DNA of 64,000 bases from Curtobacterium sp. MCBD17_032 (lineage in GTDB: Bacteria; Actinomycetota; Actinomycetes; Actinomycetales; Microbacteriaceae), in assembly GCF_003234855.1 (NCBI RefSeq), contig NZ_QKTO01000003.1, forward strand, positions 1 to 64,000, given 5' to 3'. Shown here one piece after another: positions 1 through 8,918 of the stretch. Made by a program: the position numbers and the translations under genes. A model generated the notes under the pieces. The model worked only from the letters and a program-made list of their open reading frames with translations. It was not told the DNA's origin and made no database searches. How positions within the stretch are numbered: position 1 is the stretch's first letter; each line of letters starts with the position of its first letter.

Positions 1-254
1 TTCAATCCAAAAGGAATTGCTTCATGACCCGACCGGCAAAACCGACCAGGCACGAGGTCAATAAAATTGGCATTGACAATGTGCACGCTGTTGAGTTCTC
101 AAGGACCAGACGCACTCCCCACTCCACACCACCAGGATGCTTCGCCAGAGAGGCTGGTTCGTCGCCCGGGGAAGAACCGGAGCCAGACTGCAGCTCCCGG
201 AGCATCGCTCCGTCAGCGTCTCGGCCGATCCGTTCTCCGCCTCAGCGGCAACGA
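1..254 (-). promoter_or_regulatory. Leader of an rRNA operon (16S gene off the left edge)
   Basis: This stretch holds no credible protein gene. Read on the minus strand it is A/T-richer than its surroundings and carries the block at 81-105 (TTGAGAACTCAACAGCGTGC read leftward) that I know from leaders just upstream of 16S rRNA in Microbacteriaceae and other actinobacteria. A further stretch at 60-80 and the end at 1-21 (CCTTTTGGATTGAA) also fit. Such leaders carry antitermination and RNase III processing signals. The 16S gene itself should start within a few hundred bases to the left. Identification rests on remembered motifs. Confidence 0.8.
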
Positions 255-260
255 GTGATT

Positions 261-289
261 ACTCTACACAGCCTGCGAGGACCTGCCAA
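261..289 (-). promoter_or_regulatory. rRNA operon promoter
   Basis: On the minus strand TTGGCA (284-289) and TAGAGT (261-266) are separated by exactly 17 bases, a near-ideal housekeeping-sigma promoter and one of the best in the window. Transcription should start near 254 and run left into the rRNA leader. Confidence 0.8.
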
Positions 290-367
290 CCGGGGCCCAT
301 CCCGGGCGTGTCGTCCGCCTCACAGCGGATCGCGGCCAGGAGGCGCGATGCCGGCCCCGGGACGGAC

Positions 368-400
368 GGAGGCCCGACACCATGCCGGTGTCGGGCCTCC
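368..400 (-). terminator. Intrinsic terminator of the FAH-family gene
   Basis: A perfect 14-base-pair stem (368-381 with 387-400) closes on a 5-base loop, 21 bases past the stop codon of the minus-strand gene ending at 422. It insulates the rRNA promoter from that gene. There is no long T run, as usual in high-GC actinobacteria. Confidence 0.8.
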
Positions 401-421
401 AGGCCGGTCGGGCGTCGCCGG

Positions 422-1192
422 TCAGTGCCGAGCGATCACCGGGTTGCGGAGCGAACCGATGCCGGAGATCGTGACCTCCACCACCTCGCCGTCACGGATG
501 GCGCCGACACCCGCCGGCGTCCCGGTGAGGATGACGTCGCCGGGCAGCAGGGTCCAGATCGACGAGATGAACTCGATGAGCGTCGGGATGTCGTGCACCA
601 TCTCGTTCGTCGAGGCCGCCTGACGGAGGTCGCCGTCCACGCGGGTCTCGATGCGGATGTCCGACGGGTCGATCTCGGTCTCGATGACCGGGCCGAGCGG
701 GCAGAAGGTGTCGAAGCCCTTGGCGCGGGCCCACTGTCCGTCGCGGGCCTGCAGGTCCCGGGCGGTCACGTCGTTCGCGACCGTGTAGCCGAGGATGACG
801 CTGGCGAAGTCCTCCTTCGCGACGTTCTTCGCCAGGGACCCGATCACGATCGCGAGTTCGCCCTCGTGGTCGACGCGGCCGATGTCGGCGGGCAGACGGA
901 TCGGGTCCTCGGGACCGATGACCGAGGTGTTCGGCTTGAGGAACACCACCGGGTCGTCGGCCGAGCGCTCGTCCATCTCCGAGACGTGTTCGGCGTAGTT
1001 GAGCCCGACGCCGATGACCTTCGACCGCGGGATGACCGGGGCGAGCAGCTTCGCGTCGGAGAGCGGCACCCGCTCCCCCGTCGTCTCGAAGCCCTGGTAC
1101 ATCGGGTCGCCGGCGAGCACCACCAGTGCGCGCTCGTCGAGGATGCCGTAACGGGGGTCCTCCCCCTCGGTGCTGAACCGTGCGATCTTCAC
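422..1192 (-). CDS. Fumarylacetoacetate hydrolase (FAH) family protein
   Basis: This 256-residue protein has the single-domain FAH fold of actinobacterial 2-hydroxyhepta-2,4-diene-1,7-dioate isomerase / acylpyruvase-like enzymes, which act on C-C bonds of small diketo acids in the cytosol. The family signature GVGLNYAEH is at 61-69. The expected metal-binding acids are E110 and E112 (VDHEGELAIVIG) and D141 (ANDVTARD), followed by DTFCPLGP at 161-168. The start is a GTG 6 bases after a -10 hexamer (TAGGGT, 1199-1204) that overlaps the ilvE stop codon, so the gene probably has its own leaderless promoter besides read-through from ilvE. The exact substrate cannot be told from sequence. Confidence 0.85.
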   Translation of the reverse strand: MKIARFSTEGEDPRYGILDERALVVLAGDPMYQGFETTGERVPLSDAKLLAPVIPRSKVIGVGLNYAEHVSEMDERSADDPVVFLKPNTSVIGPEDPIRLPADIGRVDHEGELAIVIGSLAKNVAKEDFASVILGYTVANDVTARDLQARDGQWARAKGFDTFCPLGPVIETEIDPSDIRIETRVDGDLRQAASTNEMVHDIPTLIEFISSIWTLLPGDVILTGTPAGVGAIRDGEVVEVTISGIGSLRNPVIARH

Positions 1193-1198
1193 GCGTCG

Positions 1199-1204
1199 AC
1201 CCTA
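1199..1204 (-). promoter_or_regulatory. -10 element of leaderless FAH gene
   Basis: TAGGGT on the minus strand ends 6 bases before the GTG at 1192 and includes the TAG stop of ilvE. No ribosome binding site is present, which fits a leaderless transcript. Confidence 0.55.
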
Positions 1205-2347
1205 CTCAGCACTGGTGGTGGTCGTCGGCTCGGTGAGTTGGACCATCCACCCGTGCGGGTCGGGACGGCGACCGTACTGGATGTCCGTCAGTTCCGTACG
1301 CAGCGACATCGTCAGTTCGCCGGCACCGGTGGTCGGCGACCCGATCGTGAACCCGTCGCCACGGAGTTCGGCGATCGGGGTGACGACCGCTGCCGTCCCG
1401 CAGGCGAACGCCTCGGTGATCGTGCCGTCGGCGACGCCGTCGCGCCACTCGCTCAGGGCGACCGGACGACGTTCCACGCGGAGGCCGCGGTCGAGCGCGA
1501 GCTGCAGGATCGAGTCTCGCGTGATGCCCTCGAGGATGGAGTCCGAGTCCGGCGTGACGAGCGTGCCGTCGGAGCGGACGAGCACGACGTTCATGCCGCC
1601 GAGCTCCTCGAGGTACTCGCCCTTCTCGGAGTCGAGGAACATCACCTGCTGACAACCGTGCTCGTACGCCTCCTGCTGCGGGAGCAGGGAGGCCGCGTAG
1701 TTGCCGCCGGTCTTCGCCGCACCGGTGCCGCCTCGGGCAGCGCGGGCGTACCGGGTGGACAACCAGATCGACACCGGCTTCGGCCCCGAGGTGAAGTACG
1801 CCCCCGCCGGGCTCGCGATGCAGTGGTACTGGACCGCGTGGGCGGCGCGGACGCCGAGGAACGCCTCGGTCGCGATCATGAAGGGTCGGAGGTACAGGCT
1901 CGTCTCCGGAGCCGAGGGCACCCACGACTCGTCGGCGCGGACCAGCTGCCGGACCGAGTCGACGAACACCGACTCGGGCAGCTCCGGGAGCGCGAGCCGC
2001 CGTGCCGACCGGGCGAACCGACGCGCGTTCGCGTCCGGGCGGAACGACCACACCGAGCCGTCGGCGTGCCGGTAGGCCTTCATGCCCTCGAAGATCTCCT
2101 GCGCGTAGTGCAGGACGCTCGCGCTCGGGTCGAGGGACAGGGGTCCGTACGCGTGGACCGAGGCGTCGTGCCAGCCGTCGTCGATCGTCCAGGCGACCGA
2201 CGCCATGTGATCGGTGAAGTGCTTGCCGAACCCGGGGTCGGCGAGGATCTCCTCGCGCTCCGCCGCCGCTCGGCGCTCCGCGGACGGGACGGTCGCGAAG
2301 TCGAGGACGAGGTCGGCGGTGCTGCCGTCGCTGGTGTCGTTGCTCAT
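1202..2347 (-). CDS. ilvE: Branched-chain amino acid aminotransferase
   Basis: IlvE transfers the amino group between glutamate and the 2-oxo acids of valine, leucine and isoleucine; it is a cytosolic, PLP-dependent fold-type IV enzyme. The 381-residue length is normal for the class. The PLP lysine is K212 in AAKTGGNYAAS; EGMKAYR (87-93) and EYLEELGGMNVV (from 244) are further family signatures. It follows leuB by 12 bases, with a good ribosome binding site (AGGAGCCACCC) before ATG, so serA-leuB-ilvE is one transcription unit. Confidence 0.97.
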   Translation of the reverse strand: MSNDTSDGSTADLVLDFATVPSAERRAAAEREEILADPGFGKHFTDHMASVAWTIDDGWHDASVHAYGPLSLDPSASVLHYAQEIFEGMKAYRHADGSVWSFRPDANARRFARSARRLALPELPESVFVDSVRQLVRADESWVPSAPETSLYLRPFMIATEAFLGVRAAHAVQYHCIASPAGAYFTSGPKPVSIWLSTRYARAARGGTGAAKTGGNYAASLLPQQEAYEHGCQQVMFLDSEKGEYLEELGGMNVVLVRSDGTLVTPDSDSILEGITRDSILQLALDRGLRVERRPVALSEWRDGVADGTITEAFACGTAAVVTPIAELRGDGFTIGSPTTGAGELTMSLRTELTDIQYGRRPDPHGWMVQLTEPTTTTSAE

Positions 2348-2359
2348 GGGTGGCTCCTG

Positions 2360-3427
2360 TCAGGCCGTGGTGGTGCGTGCGCTGACCGCGGCGACGATGG
2401 CGTCACCGATCTCGGCCGTCGACCGCCGTGTGGTGCCCCGGTCGGCGAGGTCGGCCTCGACCGCCTGCGTCACCGCTGCCGCGAGGTCCGGCCGGCCGAT
2501 GTGGTCGAGCAGGAGGGCGACGGACAGGACGGCGGCAGTGGGGTCGGCCAGCTGCTGACCGGCGATGTCCGGAGCCGATCCGTGGACCGGCTCGAACATG
2601 CTCGGGAAGGTGCCGTCCGGGTTGATGTTCCCCGAGGCAGCGAGACCGATGCCGCCGCTGATCGCGCCGGCGAGGTCCGTGATGATGTCGCCGAAGAGGT
2701 TGTCCGTCACGATGACGTCGAACCGCGAGGGCTCCCGCACCATGTGGATCATGACGGCGTCGACGTGCTGGTAGTCGACCGTGACGTCCGGGTACTCCTG
2801 CCCGACCGCCGCCACGGTCCGCTGCCAGAGCGACCCGGCGTGGACGAGGACGTTGCTCTTGTGCACGAGGGTCAGGTGCTGCCGCGGACGCCGTGACGCC
2901 AGGTCGAACGCGTACCGCACCACCCGCTCCACCCCGTGCGCGGTGTTGAGCGAGACCTCGGTGGCGATCTCGTGCGGGGTGCCGACGCGGATGGCACCAC
3001 CGTTGCCGACGTACGGTCCCTCGGTGCCCTCGCGGACGACGACGAAGTCCACGTCGCCGGGCGCGGCGAGCGGGGAGGCGATTCCGTCGTGCACCGTCGT
3101 CGGGCGGAGGTTGACGTAGTGGTCGAAGGCGAACCGCAGCTTCAGGAGCAGCCCGCGCTCGATGATCCCACCGGCGAGCCGCGGGTCGCGCGGGTCGCCG
3201 CCGACGGCACCGAGGAGGATCGCGTCGTGCTCGGCGACCGCCGCCATGTCGTCCTCGGTGAGGATGTCCCCGGTCTCGAGGAACCGGGTCGCGCCGAGCG
3301 AGAACGGCGTCTCCTGTACGTCGAGCTCGGTACCGACCACGGCGTGCAGGACCTTGAGCGCCTCGTCGACGACCTCGGGACCGATGCCGTCCCCGCGGAT
3401 GACCGCCAGCTTGAGCGTCTGCGACAT
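2360..3427 (-). CDS. leuB: 3-isopropylmalate dehydrogenase
   Basis: LeuB carries out the NAD-dependent oxidative decarboxylation of 3-isopropylmalate in leucine synthesis. The 355-residue protein begins with the nucleotide/substrate motif GDGIGPEV and holds the metal-binding and NAD-specificity region with [12 protein letters not shown], followed by [13 protein letters not shown] and a downstream Asp typical of NAD-dependent isopropylmalate dehydrogenases. Its ribosome binding site (TAGGAGA) overlaps the serA TAG stop codon, so translation is probably coupled to serA. Confidence 0.97.
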   Translation of the reverse strand: MSQTLKLAVIRGDGIGPEVVDEALKVLHAVVGTELDVQETPFSLGATRFLETGDILTEDDMAAVAEHDAILLGAVGGDPRDPRLAGGIIERGLLLKLRFAFDHYVNLRPTTVHDGIASPLAAPGDVDFVVVREGTEGPYVGNGGAIRVGTPHEIATEVSLNTAHGVERVVRYAFDLASRRPRQHLTLVHKSNVLVHAGSLWQRTVAAVGQEYPDVTVDYQHVDAVMIHMVREPSRFDVIVTDNLFGDIITDLAGAISGGIGLAASGNINPDGTFPSMFEPVHGSAPDIAGQQLADPTAAVLSVALLLDHIGRPDLAAAVTQAVEADLADRGTTRRSTAEIGDAIVAAVSARTTTA

Positions 3428-3434
3428 GGGTCTC

Positions 3435-5024
3435 CTAGAGCGTGATGTCGATCTCGCGGAGCGATGCCGCGTCGATCGTCGAACGGACGTGCTCGAGCAC
3501 CTCGTCCGGCACCGGCGAGTCGACGGTCAGCACGCTGAGCGCTTCCCCACCGGCGGACTGCCGCGCGATCTGCATCGCGGCGATGTTGATGCCCGCGTCG
3601 CCGAACTCCTTGCCGTACACCGCGACGATGCCCGGACGGTCCGTGTACGCCATCACCACGTGGTGCTTGTCGAGGGCGACCTCGACGTCGTAGCCGTTGA
3701 TCTCGACGAGCTTCTCGACCTGCTTCGGGCCGGTCAGCGTGCCGGAGACGCTGATCGCCGGCCCGTCGGACTGCGCTCCGCGGATGGTGAGCAGGTTGCG
3801 GTACTCCGGGCTGTCACCGTCGGTGATGAGCCGGACCGTGACGCCACGTTGTTCGGCGATGAGCGGGGCGTTGACGTAGGACACCTGGTCGCTGACGACG
3901 TCGGTGAACACGCCCTTGAGCGCGGCGAGCTTCAGCACGCTCACGTCGTAGTCGGCGAGCTCCCCGTGCACCTCCACGTCGATGCTCGTGACCGGGGAGG
4001 TCGCCATCGCGGTGAACACCTGGCCGAGCTTCTCGACGAGCGGGATGCCGGGCCGGACGTAGGGGTCGATGACGCCACCGGCGACGTTGACCGCATCGGG
4101 CACGAGCTCGCCGCCGAGGGCCAGGCGGACCGACTTCGCGACGGCGACACCGGCCTTCTCCTGCGCTTCGTCGGTGGAGGCCCCGAGGTGCGGGGTCACG
4201 ACGACGTTCGGCAGCGACACGAGCGGCGAGTCCTTCGGCGGCTCGGACACGAAGACGTCGAGACCGGCGCCGGCGATCGTGTTCGAGGTGAGCGCACGGT
4301 GCAGCGCGTCCTCGTCGATGAGACCGCCGCGGGCCACGTTCACGACGAACGCGGTGGGCTTCATGAGGGCGAACTGGTCGTCGGAGATCATGCCGACCGT
4401 CTCCGGCGTCTTCGGCATGTGGATCGTGGTGAAGTCCGCGCGGCGGAGCAGGTCCTCGAGGGACACGAGCTCGACCCCGAGCTGCTGTGCGCGAGCGGTC
4501 GTGACGTACGGGTCGAACGCGATGACCGAGACGCCGAAGGCCTGCAGGCGCTGCGTGATGAGCGCACCGATCCGGCCGAGCCCGATGATGCCGACGGTCT
4601 TCTCGTACAGCTCGACGCCCGTGTAGGACGACCGCTTCCACGCGCCGGCTGCCAACGACGCGTGCGCCGCGGGGATGTGCCGGGCGAGGGACAGGATGTG
4701 CCCGACGGTCAGCTCGGCGGCGGAGATGATGTTCGACGTCGGCGCGTTCACCACCATGACGCCCGCGGTCGTGGCCGCCTTGATGTCCACGTTGTCGAGG
4801 CCGACACCGGCCCGCGCGATCACCTGCAGCTGCGGTGCGGCGGCGATCGCCTCGGCGTCGACCTTCGTCGCGGACCGGACGAGGATCGCGTGCGCGTCGG
4901 ACAGTGCGGAGAGCAGGGCCGGACGGTCGGTACCGTCGACGTTCCTGATCTCGAAGTCGGGCCCGAGGGCGTCGACGGTGGCGGGCGAGAGTTCTTCGGC
5001 GATCAGGACGACCGGCTTCGACAC
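3435..5024 (-). CDS. serA: D-3-phosphoglycerate dehydrogenase
   Basis: SerA oxidises 3-phosphoglycerate to 3-phosphohydroxypyruvate, the first step of serine synthesis. At 529 residues it is the long type found in actinobacteria: substrate and NAD domains (NAD loop GLGRIG at 148-153), catalytic R232, E261 and H279, an intervening domain at about 320-450, and a C-terminal ACT domain (about 455-529, starting near [17 protein letters not shown]) through which serine usually inhibits the enzyme. The start is GTG with GAGGAAC upstream. It leads the serA-leuB-ilvE unit. Confidence 0.97.
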   Translation of the reverse strand: MSKPVVLIAEELSPATVDALGPDFEIRNVDGTDRPALLSALSDAHAILVRSATKVDAEAIAAAPQLQVIARAGVGLDNVDIKAATTAGVMVVNAPTSNIISAAELTVGHILSLARHIPAAHASLAAGAWKRSSYTGVELYEKTVGIIGLGRIGALITQRLQAFGVSVIAFDPYVTTARAQQLGVELVSLEDLLRRADFTTIHMPKTPETVGMISDDQFALMKPTAFVVNVARGGLIDEDALHRALTSNTIAGAGLDVFVSEPPKDSPLVSLPNVVVTPHLGASTDEAQEKAGVAVAKSVRLALGGELVPDAVNVAGGVIDPYVRPGIPLVEKLGQVFTAMATSPVTSIDVEVHGELADYDVSVLKLAALKGVFTDVVSDQVSYVNAPLIAEQRGVTVRLITDGDSPEYRNLLTIRGAQSDGPAISVSGTLTGPKQVEKLVEINGYDVEVALDKHHVVMAYTDRPGIVAVYGKEFGDAGINIAAMQIARQSAGGEALSVLTVDSPVPDEVLEHVRSTIDAASLREIDITL

Positions 5025-5048
5025 GACTGCTGTTCCTCACACGAGACG

Positions 5049-5062
5049 GGTGGTGTACCACC
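5049..5062. promoter_or_regulatory. Operator-like inverted repeat at the serA transcription start
   Basis: GGTGGT-GT-ACCACC is a perfect 6-base-pair inverted repeat with a 2-base centre, placed directly downstream of the serA -10 hexamer. It would cover the predicted start site near 5056. No regulator is known to me for this exact site. Confidence 0.4.
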
Positions 5063-5068
5063 ACCCTA
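5063..5068 (-). promoter_or_regulatory. -10 element of serA
   Basis: TAGGGT on the minus strand, about 38 bases before the GTG of serA; the implied leader of roughly 32 bases carries a ribosome binding site. No clear -35 is seen. Confidence 0.45.
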
Positions 5069-5132
5069 CCGACGCGACCGGGTCGTTACGACGCGCTCGG
5101 GGGTCTTCCCGACCGCACGGCCGGCGTCCGCC

Positions 5133-5522
5133 TCAGAAGTCGAGCAGGCGCGGCACGAAGAGCTGCAGGTCGAGCCAGATCGCCCCGGCAGCCGCGAAGG
5201 CGAGCAGGAACACCGCCGCCGTCACGGCCAGCGACGACCGGCGGGTGACCCACAGGGCGACGGCGAAGGCCACGGGTGCGATCGCGATGTCCAGGACGAG
5301 CCAGACCCACGGCACGGCGCGTCGCAGCGAGTCGCCACCGGAGGAGCTCGCGATGAACGCGTTGAACTCCTGGACCGAGCGTGACACCGTCACGAGGTTC
5401 CCGACGCTCTGCACGGTCATGTAGGCGAGGAGCACCGCGAAGACCACCCAGATCACGATCCGACCGAGGAGCTGTCCGTGTGGGCGAGCCGCGCGGTCCA
5501 CACCGCCACCGACCGCGGTCAC
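5133..5522 (-). CDS. Small three-span membrane protein
   Basis: I do not recognise a named family. The 129-residue protein has three predicted membrane spans at about 20-41, 70-92 and 97-118 and no catalytic motif. I prefer the GTG at 5522, which overlaps the stop codon of the upstream membrane gene as GTGA and has GGAG six bases ahead, over a GTG ten codons earlier. It is therefore translationally coupled to the gene at 5519-5941, and the two proteins may act together in the membrane. Confidence 0.75.
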   Translation of the reverse strand: MTAVGGGVDRAARPHGQLLGRIVIWVVFAVLLAYMTVQSVGNLVTVSRSVQEFNAFIASSSGGDSLRRAVPWVWLVLDIAIAPVAFAVALWVTRRSSLAVTAAVFLLAFAAAGAIWLDLQLFVPRLLDF

Positions 5523-5941
5523 CCGAAGCTCCGCGTCATGAGGAACGGCCACGGGAAGAGCAGCACCGCGCCGAGGAGCATCCAGAGCAGTCGCGTGCGG
5601 GTGCGCCGCGTGCGGGCCGCCCAGAGCACCACCGCGAACCAGAGCGCCGGTGCGACGATCGACAGGAACCGCAGGACCTCGACGTAGCCGCTCAGGACGG
5701 CGTCGACGCCCGAGACGTAGGTGGTCGACGCGGTGAGCAGCCAGGCCACGGTGTAGAGCAGGTACAGCCCGCCGAAGACGCCGAACCCGATCAGGGCGCC
5801 GGAGGTCTCCGGGGCGTCGGGGTCGCGGTCGTCGCGCTCCTTGACGGCGATCGGGTTGTGCGCGGCGTCCACGTGCGTCGCGTCATCGGCGTCACCCCAC
5901 GACAGGGCGTCGTCGTCGTCGGGTTCCCGTGCCTCCGTCAT
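5519..5941 (-). CDS. Membrane protein with acidic N-terminus, unknown function
   Basis: The 140-residue protein starts with about 45 acidic, disordered residues (runs of Asp and Glu), then three membrane spans at about 48-72, 82-105 and 113-132. Similar short proteins occur in Microbacteriaceae without known function. The ATG at 5941 is preceded by TAGACT and a 7-base gap, the leaderless pattern seen across this window. An alternative ATG at 5971 overlaps the mtlD stop as ATGA and would add ten residues; both could be used. Confidence 0.75.
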   Translation of the reverse strand: MTEAREPDDDDALSWGDADDATHVDAAHNPIAVKERDDRDPDAPETSGALIGFGVFGGLYLLYTVAWLLTASTTYVSGVDAVLSGYVEVLRFLSIVAPALWFAVVLWAARTRRTRTRLLWMLLGAVLLFPWPFLMTRSFG

Positions 5942-5948
5942 GCCGTCG

Positions 5949-5954
5949 AGTCTA
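5949..5954 (-). promoter_or_regulatory. -10 element of leaderless membrane gene
   Basis: TAGACT on the minus strand, ending 7 bases before the ATG at 5941, lies in the gap just past mtlD and gives the two small membrane genes their own promoter. Confidence 0.5.
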
Positions 5955-5967
5955 CGAGGGTCGCCGC

Positions 5968-7158
5968 TCATGCCTGGGCTGGCTGGGTCTCGAGGACACC
6001 GGCCACGACGTCGCGGACGGCCGGGAACAGCGGGTGCCCCTCCATGAGCCCGGTGAGGATCTCGGTGAGGGCGTGCGCCGTCGCGCCGGATCGGAGCAGC
6101 GCATGGAGCTCGTACGACTCGGGGTCGTCCTGGTCGTCGAACTCGAGCGCGACGCGGACGGCGCCGAGCAGGTGGTCGACCGGGAGGCCCCGCTCGGCGA
6201 GCTGCGCGGCCGGGCCGATGAACCGCTCGCGGCGGCCGAGCTTGCGGAGCGGGTTCCGACCGACGCGCAGCGTCGTGTCCGGGAGGAGCGGGTTGGCGAT
6301 CCGCGTCAGGTTCGCCGCGACGTACCGGGCGTGCTCCTCCGGGTCGAAGCCGTGCTTCGCGACGAGCAGTGCGGTCGTCTCCGCGAGCACCCCGTCGACC
6401 TCCGCCCGCACGGCGGGGTCCTGGAGGGCCTCCCGGATCAGGCGGATGCCGCGGACCCAGCCGTGGTAAGCGGCGGTCGCATGCGCGGTGTTGACGGTGT
6501 ACAGCTTGCGCTCGACGAACGGCTGCAGGTCGTCCACCCAGGTCACGCCGTCGATGACGGGGTGCTCGGCGTCGGTGCCGGCGAAGGGCGTGCGCTCGAT
6601 GACCCACTCGTAGAACGGTTCGAGCACGACGTCGAGCCCGCCGGACTGGCCGAGCACGCCGGACTGGTCCGGCACGATGCGGTCGATCGCGCAGTTCGCG
6701 AAGACCGCGGCGATGTCGCGGTCTTCGAGGATCGGGGCACGACGGATGCTCGCGTGCAGTGAGTCGGTGGCGTTGAACGCGTTCTCGCACGCGACGATCG
6801 TGACCTCGCCACGGTCGAGGGGACGGGCCGCCAGGCCCTCCGCGATGAGCGGGGCGACGAGGGGCAGCGTGCGGGCGCCCACGGCCGTGGTGACGACGTC
6901 GGCCTCGGCGATGGCACGGACGACGCGGTCGCGGTCCGTCTTGCTGTTCAGGGCACGGAACCCGGCGACCGTGTGCTCGACCGGCATCTCACCGACCTCG
7001 TGCACGACGAACCGCCCGGCTTCGTTGAGCGCCGCGACGACGCGCTCGTCGACGTCGACGAACGTGAGGTCGTAGCCGCTCGCCACGAGGAACTGGCCCA
7101 CGAACCCGCGCCCGATCTTGCCGGCGCCGATGTGGACCGCTCGTCTCGTCACCGCCAT
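5968..7158 (-). CDS. mtlD: Mannitol-1-phosphate 5-dehydrogenase
   Basis: MtlD interconverts mannitol 1-phosphate and fructose 6-phosphate with NAD. The 396-residue protein (family about 380-390) opens with the NAD-binding loop IGAGKIGRGFVG and belongs to the polyol-specific long-chain dehydrogenase family; the segment with NTAHATAAY and the downstream His-rich helix are typical of its catalytic domain. No phosphotransferase system genes are nearby, so it stands apart from its pathway partners here. I start it at 7158 rather than at the upstream candidate at 7197, because the NAD motif then lies near residue 7 and a -10-like GATGAT ends 6 bases before this ATG. Confidence 0.9.
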   Translation of the reverse strand: MAVTRRAVHIGAGKIGRGFVGQFLVASGYDLTFVDVDERVVAALNEAGRFVVHEVGEMPVEHTVAGFRALNSKTDRDRVVRAIAEADVVTTAVGARTLPLVAPLIAEGLAARPLDRGEVTIVACENAFNATDSLHASIRRAPILEDRDIAAVFANCAIDRIVPDQSGVLGQSGGLDVVLEPFYEWVIERTPFAGTDAEHPVIDGVTWVDDLQPFVERKLYTVNTAHATAAYHGWVRGIRLIREALQDPAVRAEVDGVLAETTALLVAKHGFDPEEHARYVAANLTRIANPLLPDTTLRVGRNPLRKLGRRERFIGPAAQLAERGLPVDHLLGAVRVALEFDDQDDPESYELHALLRSGATAHALTEILTGLMEGHPLFPAVRDVVAGVLETQPAQA

Positions 7159-7164
7159 CCGACG

Positions 7165-7170
7165 ATCATC
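7165..7170 (-). promoter_or_regulatory. -10 element of leaderless mtlD
   Basis: GATGAT on the minus strand ends 6 bases before the ATG at 7158. It is a weaker match than most of the leaderless promoters in the window. Confidence 0.35.
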
Positions 7171-7293
7171 CCACGTCGGGCGGACGGGCCGCGCCACGCT
7201 GCGGGCACGACGGCGTGCGTCATCGCGTTGCGTCGACGTCGGGCGGCGTCGGGGTACTGGAGGAGCTGCTGCATCGTGTCCGGGTCACATCGA

Positions 7294-7322
7294 GAGGCGG
7301 CGGTGCACTGCACCGCCGCCTC
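7294..7322 (-). terminator. Terminator of ilvC
   Basis: A 14-base-pair perfect inverted repeat (7294-7307 with 7309-7322) lies 25 bases after the ilvC stop codon. The centre is short, so the real loop probably opens a few pairs. Confidence 0.75.
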
Positions 7323-7347
7323 GCGGGTCGAGCTTGTCTCAGGCAGA

Positions 7348-8373
7348 CTACCGCGCGGCCGAACCGTCGACGTAGTCGGAGTCGGCCTGCTTCCACGCGA
7401 ACAGCTTGCGGAGCTCGCGGCCGGTCGCCTCGACGGGGTGGCCCTCGCCCTTCTCGCGGAGGGCCGTGAACTCCGGCGCGCCGGCGTCCTGGTCCTCGAT
7501 GAAGCGCTTCGCGAAGGTGCCGTCCTGGATGTCGGCGAGCACGGCCTTCATGTTCTCCTTGACCTCGGGCGAGATCACGCGCGGGCCGGAGACGTAGTCA
7601 CCGAACTCGGCGGTGTCGGAGATCGACCAGCGCTGCTTGGTGAGACCGCCCTCCCAGATGAGGTCGACGATGAGCTTGAGCTCGTGCAGCACCTCGAAGT
7701 AGGCGATCTGCGGCTGGTAGCCCGCCTCGACCAGGGTCTCGAAGCCGTACTGGATGAGCTGCGACGTGCCACCGCAGAGGACGGCCTGCTCACCGAACAG
7801 GTCGGTCTCGGTCTCCTCGGTGAACGTGGTCTTGATGCCGCCGGAGCGCAGACCGCCGATGGCCTTCGAGTAGGACCAGGCGAGGTCCCAGGCGCTGCCG
7901 GACGCGTCGACCTCGACCGCGACGATGACCGGAACACCACGGCCGGCCTCGTACTCGCGGCGGACGGTGTGGCCCGGGCCCTTCGGCGCGACGAGCGAGA
8001 CGTCCACGCCCTCCGGCGCCTCGATGTAGCCGTAGCGGATGTTGAAGCCGTGACCGAAGACGAGCGTCGCACCCTGCTTGAGGTTCGGGGCGATGTCGTC
8101 CTTGTAGACGATCCGCTGCACCTGGTCCGGGGTGAGGATGACGACGACGTCGGCCCACGCGGTGGCGTCGGCCGGGGTCAGCACCTCGAAGCCGGCCTCT
8201 TCGGCCTTCTGGCGGCTCTTCGAGCCCTCCTTGAGGCCGATCTTGACCTCGACGCCGGAGTCGCGGAGGTTGAGGGCGTGGGCGTGGCCCTGCGACCCGT
8301 AGCCGATGACCGCGACCTTCTTGCCCTGGATGAGGCTGAGGTCGGCGTCGGCGTCGTACACGATGTCAGTCAC
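7348..8373 (-). CDS. ilvC: Ketol-acid reductoisomerase (class I)
   Basis: IlvC rearranges and reduces acetolactate or acetohydroxybutyrate with NADPH and Mg2+, the second common step of valine and isoleucine synthesis. The 341-residue length is that of short (class I) enzymes. The nucleotide loop [18 protein letters not shown] is near 23-40 and the Mg-binding knotted domain follows, with [17 protein letters not shown]. The start is GTG with AAGGAG about 10 bases upstream. It follows ilvN by 44 bases in an ilvB-ilvN-ilvC unit. Confidence 0.97.
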   Translation of the reverse strand: MTDIVYDADADLSLIQGKKVAVIGYGSQGHAHALNLRDSGVEVKIGLKEGSKSRQKAEEAGFEVLTPADATAWADVVVILTPDQVQRIVYKDDIAPNLKQGATLVFGHGFNIRYGYIEAPEGVDVSLVAPKGPGHTVRREYEAGRGVPVIVAVEVDASGSAWDLAWSYSKAIGGLRSGGIKTTFTEETETDLFGEQAVLCGGTSQLIQYGFETLVEAGYQPQIAYFEVLHELKLIVDLIWEGGLTKQRWSISDTAEFGDYVSGPRVISPEVKENMKAVLADIQDGTFAKRFIEDQDAGAPEFTALREKGEGHPVEATGRELRKLFAWKQADSDYVDGSAAR

Positions 8374-8417
8374 GGTGCGTGATCTCCTTGGTTCGGTGGT
8401 CTCTGGCTGACCGGTGC

Positions 8418-8918
8418 TCAGCGCACCCGGTCGGTGATGCTCTTCGGTCCGCGGCCCATGCCCAGGAGTCCGGCGCGGGCCAGCTCCTTGATGCCGTAGG
8501 GCTCGAGGACGCGCAGGATCGCCTGGATCTTGCCGGGGTCACCGGTCACCTCGACGACGAGCGAGTCGGTGGCGACGTCGACGACCTGCGCCCGGAACAG
8601 CGTCACGGCGTCGAGCACCGCGGACCGGGTCTGGTTGTCGACACGCACCTTCACGAGCATGTGTTCGCGCTGCACCGACTGGGGGAAGTCGAGCTCCACG
8701 ATCTTGATGACGTTGACGAGCTTGTTGAGCTGCTTCGTCACCTGCTCGAGCGGCAGGTCCTCGACGTCCACCACCACGGTGATGCGGCTCAGGCCGTCCA
8801 CCTCGGTGCTGCCGACGGCGAGCGACTCGATGTTGAAGCCGCGTCGGGCGAACAGCCCGGCGACACGGGTCAGCAGACCCGGCTTGTCCTCGACAAGGAG
8901 GGACAGGACGTGGCTCAT
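8418..8918 (-). CDS. ilvN: Acetolactate synthase small (regulatory) subunit
   Basis: IlvN binds valine and activates the large subunit IlvB. The 166-residue protein has an N-terminal ACT domain (about 4-75, beginning [21 protein letters not shown]) and the C-terminal activation domain. The ATG at 8918 overlaps the ilvB stop codon as ATGA, so the subunits are coupled at translation. The reading frame extends further upstream but that part lies inside ilvB and is not the gene. Confidence 0.97.
   Translation of the reverse strand: MSHVLSLLVEDKPGLLTRVAGLFARRGFNIESLAVGSTEVDGLSRITVVVDVEDLPLEQVTKQLNKLVNVIKIVELDFPQSVQREHMLVKVRVDNQTRSAVLDAVTLFRAQVVDVATDSLVVEVTGDPGKIQAILRVLEPYGIKELARAGLLGMGRGPKSITDRVR

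Noticed and set aside
137..2896. A 919-residue plus-strand open frame
   Set aside because: It is antisense to the FAH, ilvE and leuB genes, is Arg/Asp/Val-rich low-complexity peptide, and matches no family. Such frames are usual opposite high-GC genes.
5971..5971. ATG overlapping the mtlD stop as the start of the membrane gene 5519-5941
   Set aside because: Possible, but the ATG at 5941 has a -10 hexamer at the spacing seen throughout the window, so I used that; both may be functional.
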